Assembly (NCBI GenBank): GCA_902800435.1
Contig: CADCEQ010000007.1
Coordinates: 1 to 64,000, forward strand
Length of the DNA: 64,000 bases
DNA from: an uncultured Prevotellaceae bacterium
GTDB taxonomy: Bacteria > Bacteroidota > Bacteroidia > Bacteroidales > Bacteroidaceae
Reading direction: 5' to 3'
In this document: piece after piece, positions 34,820 to 43,368 of the stretch
Numbering within the stretch: the stretch's first letter is position 1
Layout: each line of letters begins with the position of its first letter
Made by a program: the position numbers and the translations under genes
Notes under the pieces: model-generated
Seen by the model: the letters and a program-made list of their open reading frames with translations, nothing else
Told to the model about the DNA's origin: nothing
Database searches by the model: none

Positions 34820-34854
34820 AAAACTGCACAAACCCCTACAGTTTGTGCAGTTTT
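34820..34854. promoter_or_regulatory. Perfect 14-bp inverted repeat between the two fadL-like genes
   Basis: AAAACTGCACAAAC, 7-nt loop CCCTACA, GTTTGTGCAGTTTT. It lies between the two divergent promoters rather than after a gene, so a terminator function is unlikely. Could be an operator for shared regulation or a remnant of a small transcript terminator. Confidence 0.5.
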
Positions 34855-34890
34855 CGAAGTGCTGATTGGAGAGATTTCTTAGGGCTACTC

Positions 34891-34922
34891 TTGGCCGTTC
34901 CACTTTTTTTTGCTAACTTTGC
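34891..34922 (+). promoter_or_regulatory. Promoter of fadL-like paralogue 2
   Basis: TTGG (34891-34894), 19 bp, TAACTTTGC (34914-34922), 25 nt before the ATG. Fully consensus. Confidence 0.7.
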
Positions 34923-34947
34923 AGCGCTTACAAATACACAATCAGCC

Positions 34948-36294
34948 ATGACAAAGAAAATTTATGCAATGATGGCCGCCCTCGCCTTGACGGCGACGGC
35001 TGAGGCCGGTGGTCTCATGACCAACACAAACTATCACATCGCCTTCGACCGCATGATGGCCCGAGGCGCATCTATGGACATTGACGCAGCCTACTCGAAC
35101 CCCGCCGGACTGGCATGGGGATACGACGGCCTGCAGCTGTCGCTGAACTTCCAGAAACCCTGGCAGAACCGCGACATCGAGTGCAACGGCACGAAATATC
35201 CCGGCGAGGCATCAGCACCCATCGTACCTGCACTGTTCGGCTCATACAAGCACGACCGCTGGGCGGTGTCGACGATGATCGGCATCGTGGGCAGTGGCGG
35301 CTTCGTGAAGTTCGAAAACGGCGTGCCCATGTTTAGCGTGCCCATTGGTGCCTTGCTGGCCCAGAACCCCGCAGCAGCAGGCTACACGTTAGACACGGAA
35401 ATGAAGGGCAAGCAGTATATCTATGGCGGACAGCTGAACTTCACGTATAAACTGACAGACTTCCTGTCGGCAGCTGTCGGCCTGCGGGCCAACTACTACG
35501 ATGGCTACTACCGCGGCCATCTCGAAGCAAAACTGCCAGATTATAGTTCTGTCTGGCCAGGCAGGCTCGTCAATCTACAGCTGGACTGCAACCAGAAGGG
35601 CTGGGGCTTTGCACCCATCGTAAGCCTCAATTATCATCAGGGACCACTGACATTGGCCGCCCGCTATGAGTTCCGCACGAAGATACAGACTGAGAACGAC
35701 ACCAAGGAACTCATCGTAGGCACTATGGGACAGGACACCGACGTCAAGGCGATGGCCGAGAAGATGGGCAATGAAGCTACAGTGGCAGCCCTTGGCCAGA
35801 CGGCTCTCGGCGCGATGGCCTCGAAGATTGGCGAATATCTGCCCGACGAGAAGACTCGCTACGACATGCCGGCCCTACTCGCCGTGGCAGCGGGCTACGA
35901 GATTACCCCGAAGCTGCGTGCCACACTGGAGTACCACTTCTTCGACGACAAGAATGCGAAGATGTCGGAGAACCGCCAGGATGAGTTGAAGAGCGGAACG
36001 CACGAGGTGTTGCTCGGTGCCGAGTACGACATCAACGACAAATTTACCGTCAGCCTTGGCGGCCAGCGCACGGACTACGGTCTGAGCGACGGTTACCAGC
36101 GCGACACATCGTTTGCCTGCGACAGCTACTCGGTCGGTCTGGGCGGTGCCTGGAACATCAACGAGAAGCTGCGCCTGAACGCCGGCTACTTCATCACACT
36201 CTATAGCGACTATACCAAGACGGCGGCCTATGGTCAGGAGACCTTCTCGCGTACGAACAATGTGATTGGCCTGGGTATCGACTACAAGTTCTAA
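34948..36294 (+). CDS. OmpP1/FadL/TodX-family outer membrane protein (paralogue 2)
   Basis: 448 residues from ATG 34948; an upstream extension through the promoter is rejected. Signal peptide about 1-18 (ending TAEA). AYSNPAGLAW is the NPA plug motif and the C-terminal strand ends GIDYKF with a terminal Phe, typical for BAM targeting. Its N-terminus aligns with the divergent paralogue (AGG-x-x-TNTN). A bidirectional terminator follows. Substrate unknown. Confidence 0.88.
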   Translation: MTKKIYAMMAALALTATAEAGGLMTNTNYHIAFDRMMARGASMDIDAAYSNPAGLAWGYDGLQLSLNFQKPWQNRDIECNGTKYPGEASAPIVPALFGSYKHDRWAVSTMIGIVGSGGFVKFENGVPMFSVPIGALLAQNPAAAGYTLDTEMKGKQYIYGGQLNFTYKLTDFLSAAVGLRANYYDGYYRGHLEAKLPDYSSVWPGRLVNLQLDCNQKGWGFAPIVSLNYHQGPLTLAARYEFRTKIQTENDTKELIVGTMGQDTDVKAMAEKMGNEATVAALGQTALGAMASKIGEYLPDEKTRYDMPALLAVAAGYEITPKLRATLEYHFFDDKNAKMSENRQDELKSGTHEVLLGAEYDINDKFTVSLGGQRTDYGLSDGYQRDTSFACDSYSVGLGGAWNINEKLRLNAGYFITLYSDYTKTAAYGQETFSRTNNVIGLGIDYKF

Positions 36295-36313
36295 GCCCCT
36301 TCAGACTGGGGAA

Positions 36314-36354
36314 AACTAATCGGGGCCGGCATCATCTGCCGGCCCCGATTTAGT
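36314..36354. terminator. Strong bidirectional hairpin terminator
   Basis: Stem ATCGGGGCCGGCA / TGCCGGCCCCGAT (13 bp, loop TCATC), extended by imperfect AACTA / TTAGTT pairing. Lies between the converging stops of fadL-like 2 and the second SusD gene, so it can end both transcripts, including the long PUL operon. Confidence 0.85.
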
Positions 36355-36369
36355 TATTGAATAACGCCC

Positions 36370-38226
36370 TTACTTGAGGGGCAGGTACCAGTTCTTCTCG
36401 TCGAGCAGCGAGACGGCGGGATGCTTGTAGGCCAGCTTGGCAGCAAGCCACTCACCGCCGTAGTTGGTGCTGTAGAGGCCTGCATGGTTCTTGTGGCGGG
36501 CAATGCGGGTGAGGTCACCGAAGCGGCAGCCCTCGAAGGCCAGCTCGAGTGCCATCTCGTCGCAGATGAGGTCCTCGACGGCATTGATGGTATCGGCCTT
36601 GGTGGTGCCTACGGGAGAGCCCTTGGCTGCAAGCTCAGCGAGCTTGCGACCTACGATGGCATCGTACTGATAGGGCGAGAAGGCGCCCTGGGTGTAGTAG
36701 GTGCCGCGGCTGTGGATGCCCCAGTTGTCCTCGAACATCGTGCTATTCTCTGCCGAGAGGAACGGAACAACATTGCGCAGCATCTCGACGGTCTTGGGCT
36801 GGATGTAGCGTCCGGACTCCAAGTCGGTGCTGTCGCCACGTGCCGTGTATGAGAGCAGGTCATCGTTGATACCGTCCTTGAGGATGGCAAAGGCAGCGTC
36901 AGGATAGCCCATGCGGTTGAGGGCCTCAGCCAGACGGAGGTAGACGGTGGCCGTGCGGTAGATGGGCACGTTGGCACTGTTGAACTTACGCATGACGGAG
37001 AACGAGGAGTCGTTCTTGGCAACCGGATACATGGTGTAGAAGCGGCGGAGGTCGCCCAACTCAGCAATACGCACAACGGTGGAGCCGCCCGTGGCAGCCG
37101 TGGGCGTGTAGTAATAGTCCTGAGCGTAGTTGAGGTCGGTGTAGGCCTTCGAGGCATCAATCTGGCGCTCCACGAGGTAGCGGGCATTCGACGATGCCGA
37201 ACCACCGGTGGTGCTGTAGAAGTCATAGCCGAAGTAGCGGGGCAACTCGGTTACGACACCACGCAGACGGTTGGCTGCCAGAGGAATGTAAGTGATGATG
37301 TCGTTGGTGCTCGTGATGCTGAAGATCTGGCTCCACTGGAACCCGCTGACGGTCATGCTGAACGCCGACGGCATCTTGTCGTCCAACGCTTGGCGAATCC
37401 AGCTTTCGTTTGGCTCAATATAAGCCTGGCGTATCGTCCACTGGTTGGTGCGCAGGAAGTTGAAGTAGTAGCGGGCAGCCAACTCATACTGATGGGTCTC
37501 GAGGAAGAGGTCGCCCAGGATGACGTCGACGGGAATCATGGCGCGGCTTGAGACGACGCTCTTCTCCTGCGGGTTCTCGCTGTCACTACTGTTGAGCACA
37601 CCGGCAGAGATGTTGCCGTAGGTCGGCACCGGGGTACCGCTGAAGCGAATCAGCTCAGGAGCCAGTGCGTCGCAGATGCCCTGGATGTCCTTGGTCTCGT
37701 GCTGGCTGTTGGCATCGCCAATACTGGTCAGCGGGTCGGTGAAGAAGGGCACGGAGCCGTAGTTCTTGGCCAGCTGCAGATAAGCCCATGCACGGACGGC
37801 CAGTGCCTCGGCATATTCGGGAATGGTCACGAGGCGGCTGCCTGTGCGCAACGTCGTATCGCGGTGGGCGATGAAGTAATTGCAGTTGTTGATGACGCGG
37901 TAGTAGACGTAGGCCGAGTCATACTTGTTGGAGGCATCGGCAGAGAAGTCGGCCAGCTGGCGCAGGTCCATCTCGGTATAGCTGTTGGTGGCTGTCAGGT
38001 CGCCACGCATTTCACCCACCATGACGTACTGGTCGGCCAGCATCTGCAGCCCCTTGAGCATGCCAAGGGTGTAGAACATGGAGTCGGTTTTCTGGTCGAG
38101 GGCCGGGTCAAAGATCTGGCGGTCACTGTCGGTCTCGAACATGTCGGAGCAGGCAGTGAGGGCTGCGGCACCGCCGCAGCACAGGAGACAGGCGGTGATG
38201 AGGGTCTTTATGCTTTTGGTAATCAT
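36370..38226 (-). CDS. SusD/RagB-family outer membrane lipoprotein (PUL pair 2)
   Basis: 618 residues from ATG 38226. Lipobox LTAC gives an acylated Cys at about 26 (CSDMFETD). Tetratricopeptide-like helices and RAWAYLQLAKNYGSVPFF are typical of SusD; C-terminal FEGCRFGDLTRIARHKN is also conserved. SusD lids bind glycans over the SusC channel. Paired with the SusC gene immediately upstream in the same transcript. The first 25 codons nearly match those of the fasciclin protein at 43333 although the mature proteins are unrelated. Last gene before the terminator. Confidence 0.93.
   Translation of the reverse strand: MITKSIKTLITACLLCCGGAAALTACSDMFETDSDRQIFDPALDQKTDSMFYTLGMLKGLQMLADQYVMVGEMRGDLTATNSYTEMDLRQLADFSADASNKYDSAYVYYRVINNCNYFIAHRDTTLRTGSRLVTIPEYAEALAVRAWAYLQLAKNYGSVPFFTDPLTSIGDANSQHETKDIQGICDALAPELIRFSGTPVPTYGNISAGVLNSSDSENPQEKSVVSSRAMIPVDVILGDLFLETHQYELAARYYFNFLRTNQWTIRQAYIEPNESWIRQALDDKMPSAFSMTVSGFQWSQIFSITSTNDIITYIPLAANRLRGVVTELPRYFGYDFYSTTGGSASSNARYLVERQIDASKAYTDLNYAQDYYYTPTAATGGSTVVRIAELGDLRRFYTMYPVAKNDSSFSVMRKFNSANVPIYRTATVYLRLAEALNRMGYPDAAFAILKDGINDDLLSYTARGDSTDLESGRYIQPKTVEMLRNVVPFLSAENSTMFEDNWGIHSRGTYYTQGAFSPYQYDAIVGRKLAELAAKGSPVGTTKADTINAVEDLICDEMALELAFEGCRFGDLTRIARHKNHAGLYSTNYGGEWLAAKLAYKHPAVSLLDEKNWYLPLK
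38162..38180 (-). promoter_or_regulatory. Hairpin in signal-peptide codons (susD 2)
   Basis: GCTGCGGC, ACC, GCCGCAGC: 8-bp perfect stem at nucleotides 47-65 of the coding sequence. Equivalent hairpins occur at 43269-43287, 45388-45404 and 47179-47197 with compensatory changes. Confidence 0.5.
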
Positions 38227-38260
38227 AATTCTCAATTTTCAATTATCAATTCTCAATTAG
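38227..38260. repeat. Heptamer array AATTNTC (4-5 units) filling the susC2-susD2 spacer
   Basis: AATTCTC, AATTTTC, AATTATC, AATTCTC, AATTAG. It starts at the base next to the susD ATG and ends within the susC stop codon. Confidence 0.9.
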
Positions 38261-41200
38261 AGGTTAATCTTAAGTCCGAGGGTGAAGGTACGGCCGAGGG
38301 CGATGTTGCCGGCGTCAATGCCCTGATAGAGCACGGCGTTGGCGACGCTTGCTTCGGGATCGTTGCCCAAGTAGCGGGTGACGGTCAGGAGGTTGTTGGC
38401 CTCTGCCCAGACGCTGAGGCCCTGGAGCCATGAATAGTTGACGGGTACGCGATAGTTGAGGCGTACGGTCTTCAGCCGCAGGTAGGAGCCATCCTCAATC
38501 CAGCGGTCGCTAAAGCGAGAGTTGCCCATGGGGTCGCCGTAGGTGACACGGGGAATGTCGGTCTGCTGTCCCTCAGCGCGCCAGCGGTTGGTCATGGCTG
38601 TCGTCTGGTTGTAGAAGTTGCTGCCGCTCTCGAGCAGTGAGCGCTGGTAGTTGAAGACATCGTTGCCCAGCGAGTAGTTCAGTCCGACGTGCAGGGTGAG
38701 GTTCTTCCAGTTGACATTGGCGAAGATATTACCGTAGATATCGGGGTTGGGGTTGCCAATGATGGTACGGTCAGCCTCACCGATAACGCCGTCGCCGTTG
38801 ATGTCGACGAAGCGCACATCGCCGGCCTTGAAGTTCTGGCGGGCTCCCGTCTCATCAATCAGGTAGAGATAGCCTGCCTTGCCTGCAGCGGCAGCTTCCT
38901 TGTCGTCGGCAAAGACGCCGTCGGTCTTGTAGCCGTAGAACATGCCGACTGGCTGACCGACGATGGTAGCAATATTGTCGGAGCCGTAGATGCTGGAAGT
39001 ATAGCCCTGAGCTGTACGCTGACCGTCGACATAGATGCGCGTTTCGTCGGGCAGGCTCTTCACCTTATTTACATAGTGACCTGCACTCACGCCCAACTCC
39101 ATATTGAACTGGCGGGTGACGATGGGCTTAGCCGTCAGCGTGACTTCGAAGCCCGTATTGTCGAGCGAGCCGCCGTTGCTCCAGTAGTTGTTGATACCTG
39201 CCACGGGATTCTCAAACGTCTTAAGGGTGAGCAGGTTCTTGGTGTGACTCATGTAATAGTCGAAGTCAAAACCAATGCGGTTGTTCAGGAAGTATGCCTT
39301 CAGACCAACATTCATCTTGCCGGTCTGCTCCCAGGTGATGCTCTCGTTACCGATATTGTCGAGCAGGGCAGCAGTTGACTTGTACAGGTATTTGGTGACG
39401 CTGAACGACGTACGGGCGGCATTGCCGGCGATGTCGTCGTTACCGGAGATGTCGTAGCCGGCCTTCAGAAGCAGGTAGCTGATAACCTTGTTCTTGGGGA
39501 ACCATGCCTCGTTGGTAAGCGCCCATCCCAGCTGGAGGCTGGGGAAGATGCCCCACTTCACACCGGCAATCTTCACGCCGCCGTCGGCCTCCTTACCGAA
39601 ACGGCTGCAGCTCTCGACGGCAAGTGTCAGCTGAGCGAAGTAGCGGTTGCGGAAGTTGTAGTCAACGTTGCCGTACCAGGTCATCGAGCGCCAGGAGTCA
39701 TCAGCACCAGTGGCGTCGATGAAGTCCATGTTGTTCGAGATGTTAGGCGTCTTGTCGTTACCAGCCGAGGAGTACTGACCCTCAGGCTCGTTGTCGTCGA
39801 AGGCAAACGAGGAGTAGCGGAAACCTGCGAAGGCGCTGACGAAGTGCTCGCGCAGCTGGCGGCTCCACTCCAGGCGGGTGTCGCTCATGACGGACGTCTC
39901 CTTCGAGAACATCGACTTCGACATGTTCTGCACGCGGCCTATACCCTCGATGAGGAAGGTCGGCATGCCGCCCTCAGGACGGTAGTAGCGCTGCGACACG
40001 CGGTCGAGCGTGTAGCTGAACGTCTCGGTCAGCGCGAGGTGGTCGTTGAACTCATAGCGCGGTGCGATGACCGTATTGAAGTGCGTCACCTCGACGCGGT
40101 TCTTGTTGATGGCATCACCATTGGCCAATAGGGCTGTGGGGTTACCAAGGGTAAGATCCTGGTCGAGCACGGTCAGGTAGTCGTCGGCATCGGAGAGCGT
40201 CGACGAGAGCTTGCGCGTCACATTATTAAATGTATAGGGATTGAGGAACGGCGACTTGACGAGTGCCAGGAACGTGGGTGACGAGATGGTACCCGTGAGC
40301 AGGCTCTCGGGTGCGCCGTTATCAAAGACATCGCGGTTGAGCTTCGTATACGACATATCGAAGCGGGTGGTAAGCCGGTTGATGATGTTGATGTCGGTAT
40401 TGAAGCGCACGTTCAGGCGGTCGAAGCCATTCCTGCGCGCCGTGCTCTTTCCGTCGGTATAGCCCAAGGAGAGATTGTACATACCCACGTCGTCACCACC
40501 CTGCACATTGATGTTGTAGTTCTGGTTGAGGGCATTCTCGTAGACCTCGTCCTTCCAGTCGGTGTCGTTGTGGAACTTGGCATAATAGTACTTCGACGGG
40601 TCGTCGACGAGGAACTTGAAGGTCTGCGGGTCGGTGTACAGGTTGATGTCGGGGTAAGATCCCAACATCTCGGAAGCGTAGACCCTGTACTGGGCGGCAT
40701 TCATCACGTCGGGCGTACGGGGCACGAGGGTGACGCCCACGCCGATGTTGGCATCGATACGGGTAGCCATGCTGTGTCCGCGCTTGGTTTCGATGAGGAT
40801 GACGCCGGCGGCGCCCTTGGCACCGTAGAGTGCAGTGGCGTTCTTCAGGACAGTAACCTTGCCGATGTCCTCGGGATTGATGTTCAGCAGCAGGTTGGTG
40901 TAGTCGCCATAGTGGAGCGACGAGCGCGTCTGCTGCATATCCTGCACGATGCCGTCGATGACTATCAGCGGCTGTGCATTGGCATTCAGCGAACTGAGAC
41001 CACGGACGAACATGGCAGCGCCGTAGCCGGGACCTCCCGAGCGGGTGATGCTGCGGACGTCGGCGCCCATCAGTTCCTCGATGTCGGTCTCGATGGTCTG
41101 CGATGTGGTGTTCTTAACATCGGCCGTCGCGGCAGCCACGATGTGCGTGGTGTTGTCGTACATGGGCTGGAACTTATCACTCAGCATCTCGATGGTGAGC

Positions 41201-41565
41201 GCAGCACCCTGACGGCCCAGGCCGACGTGCTGGCTCAGAAACTCCGGCGCATGGACGTAGAGTGCCGTGGCAAACGTCGGGACCTTGATGACGAACGTGC
41301 CGTCCTCTTCGGTCATGGCCGTGTAGTTCTTATCGTTCAGCGCCTGTATCATGACACCAGCCAAGGGCTTCTTGGTGGCAGCATCAACACACTGGCCCTT
41401 GACCTCGACGGTTGGATAAGTCGGGACCTTGACCGTCTTCTTCTTGTAGACGACCTGGACATCGTCGTCGTCATCCACGTCATCATCCTGTGCGTACGCA
41501 GGCATACCCAAGCAGAGCATGCTGAGAATGGAGAAATAAAGAATATGTTGTCTTTTCATTTTCAT
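38257..41565 (-). CDS. SusC/RagA-family TonB-dependent transporter (PUL pair 2)
   Basis: 1102 residues; starts at M1 or M3. Signal peptide about 1-25 (PAYAQ), followed by an unusual acidic run (about 26-36) and basic KKKTVKV. CarboxypepD_reg-like domain about 52-130 (VEVKGQCVDAATKKPLAGVMI), plug about 150-270 with the SusC signature PLIVIDGIV and LKNATALYGAKGAAGVI, then a 22-stranded barrel ending FTLGLKINL. Imports oligosaccharides with its SusD. It follows two fasciclin lipoprotein genes, from which it is separated by about 20 bp. Confidence 0.94.
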   Translation of the reverse strand: MKMKRQHILYFSILSMLCLGMPAYAQDDDVDDDDDVQVVYKKKTVKVPTYPTVEVKGQCVDAATKKPLAGVMIQALNDKNYTAMTEEDGTFVIKVPTFATALYVHAPEFLSQHVGLGRQGAALTIEMLSDKFQPMYDNTTHIVAAATADVKNTTSQTIETDIEELMGADVRSITRSGGPGYGAAMFVRGLSSLNANAQPLIVIDGIVQDMQQTRSSLHYGDYTNLLLNINPEDIGKVTVLKNATALYGAKGAAGVILIETKRGHSMATRIDANIGVGVTLVPRTPDVMNAAQYRVYASEMLGSYPDINLYTDPQTFKFLVDDPSKYYYAKFHNDTDWKDEVYENALNQNYNINVQGGDDVGMYNLSLGYTDGKSTARRNGFDRLNVRFNTDINIINRLTTRFDMSYTKLNRDVFDNGAPESLLTGTISSPTFLALVKSPFLNPYTFNNVTRKLSSTLSDADDYLTVLDQDLTLGNPTALLANGDAINKNRVEVTHFNTVIAPRYEFNDHLALTETFSYTLDRVSQRYYRPEGGMPTFLIEGIGRVQNMSKSMFSKETSVMSDTRLEWSRQLREHFVSAFAGFRYSSFAFDDNEPEGQYSSAGNDKTPNISNNMDFIDATGADDSWRSMTWYGNVDYNFRNRYFAQLTLAVESCSRFGKEADGGVKIAGVKWGIFPSLQLGWALTNEAWFPKNKVISYLLLKAGYDISGNDDIAGNAARTSFSVTKYLYKSTAALLDNIGNESITWEQTGKMNVGLKAYFLNNRIGFDFDYYMSHTKNLLTLKTFENPVAGINNYWSNGGSLDNTGFEVTLTAKPIVTRQFNMELGVSAGHYVNKVKSLPDETRIYVDGQRTAQGYTSSIYGSDNIATIVGQPVGMFYGYKTDGVFADDKEAAAAGKAGYLYLIDETGARQNFKAGDVRFVDINGDGVIGEADRTIIGNPNPDIYGNIFANVNWKNLTLHVGLNYSLGNDVFNYQRSLLESGSNFYNQTTAMTNRWRAEGQQTDIPRVTYGDPMGNSRFSDRWIEDGSYLRLKTVRLNYRVPVNYSWLQGLSVWAEANNLLTVTRYLGNDPEASVANAVLYQGIDAGNIALGRTFTLGLKINL

Positions 41566-41584
41566 TCAGTTTTGAGGGTAAGAC

Positions 41585-43333
41585 TTAATAGTTGCCTGTG
41601 TCGTATTTGTAGTCAGGATGCAGCTTGAGATAGTCGTCAAGCTCCTTCGGACGGAGGATGAGACAGTCTATGCGCAAGTTACGGTCGAAGTTGGCGCGCT
41701 CCCTTGAAGTGACAGAACTGTTGACCCTCAGGTAGGGATAGTAGTTGCCCGTGCCGTAATAGGCCATCGGGAACGTGAAGTCGCCCAGATAGATGGTGTC
41801 AACCTGCGCCGAGTCGCTGACAAACGCGCTCTCAGCCACCCAGCTGCGGTCGCCGTCCTGATTCTTACCGGACTCATCGGCAAAGCCCATTGTCACAGAG
41901 AAGCGATAAGGTTTGGTGGCATTCCTGGGATTGGTAATGTTGGCAGGAACTGTGACCATGTAGATGCTGTAGGTAGTTGAACGTACTTCCGGGAAGTAGA
42001 AGACAACGCCGGGGTTTGTGCTCTGGCTGATAGGCTGCACGTCGAGATAGGCGTTGGACGAGAGGCGGCCCGTCACGTCAGGATTCTGCGTACCGGGAGC
42101 CACGTAGATGCGCTGCGGCTCGTTCTCATTGGCCACATTGACTGCGCTGGCGATGGTGGCTCTGTTCTCGGCCTCTATCCGAAGCTCCGGGTTCCAGACT
42201 GTCCAAGTGCGCATGCGCAGGCTGTCGTCAGTCAGCCATACCCAGCCATTGCTCTTCGCAATGCGACGGGTGTTTTCCAACAACCGTGACGCATCCTCGG
42301 AATAGAATTTCACCTGAAGGGTGCTATAGAGTGAGTCGCAATGGAAGTTAGTTGCGGCATCAGGCGCATCCAACTGTCGGTTGTCGTACATGTTGTTGTT
42401 GAAGAAGAGGCTCGCTGTGAGCATTTGGTTGACGATAGAGTCCTGGAGATATTTGACATCCCTGATCTTGACGTCAACCTTCTTCCTTTCGGTTGTTGAC
42501 GTGTTCTCCATGAACTCAAACGACGGCACGTAGTGGAAGAACTTGGAAACGGTGGCCTTAGCCCTGTTCCATGCCTCGTTGGTAGGCACTATCATGGAGT
42601 AGTTGCTATCCTCGCGGTTGATTAAGGCAAAATAGCGAAGGAAGAGGTCGTTGTGCTCGTCGAAGATGGAGTCAAGGTACGTGATCTCGCCGTTCAGCGT
42701 CGGACCCTGCACGCTCTTCTGCTCATTGAGCTTCCTGACATCAAAGCTGTGAATATACGCACTGATGGAGTCGATGGGGTATTCATAGTTGTTCAGCGAC
42801 TCGTAGATGTTCTGCACAAACGGTATCTTGCCCTTCAGCGTATGGATGGTACCGTTGCCCGTTGCCACGTTAGCCTTGTCGATTCCTACGCCCTGAATGA
42901 CATAGCTGCCGGCGCCGCTGAAAAGCATCAGCTTCTCGTTCAGCGTGTAAACCCTTTGGTCGACAGCGCCAGAGGCGGGATAGTTGTTGCGGGCAATGTG
43001 GTTCTCGACAAACTCCTTCAGCAGACGGTCGCTACTCAGCGAAGCGAGTGTCTCATAATCAAAGGTGCCGTTGACTGGAGCCCAGACGGTGTAAGTCTGA
43101 GTGGCGTTGAGCACTTCGTCATAGCCTGCCTTCTTGAGCAAGGAGGCAAACTGCGACAAGTTCTCATTCTGCGAAATGTTCTGCCAGAGGGTGGCATGCT
43201 GAGTGTCGAGCAGCGACGTGTCGGCATCGTAGTGGTCGTTCCAGTCAGAGCAGGCCGCGAGGGCGAGTGCTGCGACGGTGCCGCAGCACAGCGAACAGGC
43301 GTAGAATAGGGATTTTATGCTTTTGGTAATCAT
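41585..43333 (-). CDS. Fasciclin (FAS1)-domain lipoprotein C of the PUL
   Basis: 582 residues from ATG 43333. Lipobox region ALAACSD places the lipidated Cys at about 28. FAS1-like modules are marked by YTVWAPVNGTF (about 85-95) and YSMIVPTNEAWN (about 250-262); a C-terminal beta-rich part (about 400-560) may bind a ligand. FAS1 domains mediate adhesion in many surface proteins; in PULs their exact role is unknown. Its leader (MITKSIKSL) is nearly identical to that of the SusD at 38226. Confidence 0.82.
   Translation of the reverse strand: MITKSIKSLFYACSLCCGTVAALALAACSDWNDHYDADTSLLDTQHATLWQNISQNENLSQFASLLKKAGYDEVLNATQTYTVWAPVNGTFDYETLASLSSDRLLKEFVENHIARNNYPASGAVDQRVYTLNEKLMLFSGAGSYVIQGVGIDKANVATGNGTIHTLKGKIPFVQNIYESLNNYEYPIDSISAYIHSFDVRKLNEQKSVQGPTLNGEITYLDSIFDEHNDLFLRYFALINREDSNYSMIVPTNEAWNRAKATVSKFFHYVPSFEFMENTSTTERKKVDVKIRDVKYLQDSIVNQMLTASLFFNNNMYDNRQLDAPDAATNFHCDSLYSTLQVKFYSEDASRLLENTRRIAKSNGWVWLTDDSLRMRTWTVWNPELRIEAENRATIASAVNVANENEPQRIYVAPGTQNPDVTGRLSSNAYLDVQPISQSTNPGVVFYFPEVRSTTYSIYMVTVPANITNPRNATKPYRFSVTMGFADESGKNQDGDRSWVAESAFVSDSAQVDTIYLGDFTFPMAYYGTGNYYPYLRVNSSVTSRERANFDRNLRIDCLILRPKELDDYLKLHPDYKYDTGNY
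43269..43287 (-). promoter_or_regulatory. Hairpin in signal-peptide codons (FAS1-C)
   Basis: On the coding strand GCTGCGGC, ACC, GTCGCAGC; an 8-bp stem with one G-U pair, at nucleotides 47-65 of the gene, the same position as in susD 2. Confidence 0.45.
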
Positions 43334-43368
43334 AATTCTCAATTATCAATTCTCAATTATCAATTCTT
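43334..43368. repeat. Heptamer array AATTNTC (5 units) between two FAS1 genes
   Basis: AATTCTC, AATTATC, AATTCTC, AATTATC, AATTCTT. The array spans exactly from the start codon of FAS1-C to the stop codon of FAS1-B (43367-43369). Confidence 0.92.

Noticed and set aside
34820..34854. Terminator for one of the fadL-like genes
   Set aside because: Both genes are transcribed away from it, so it cannot end either transcript.
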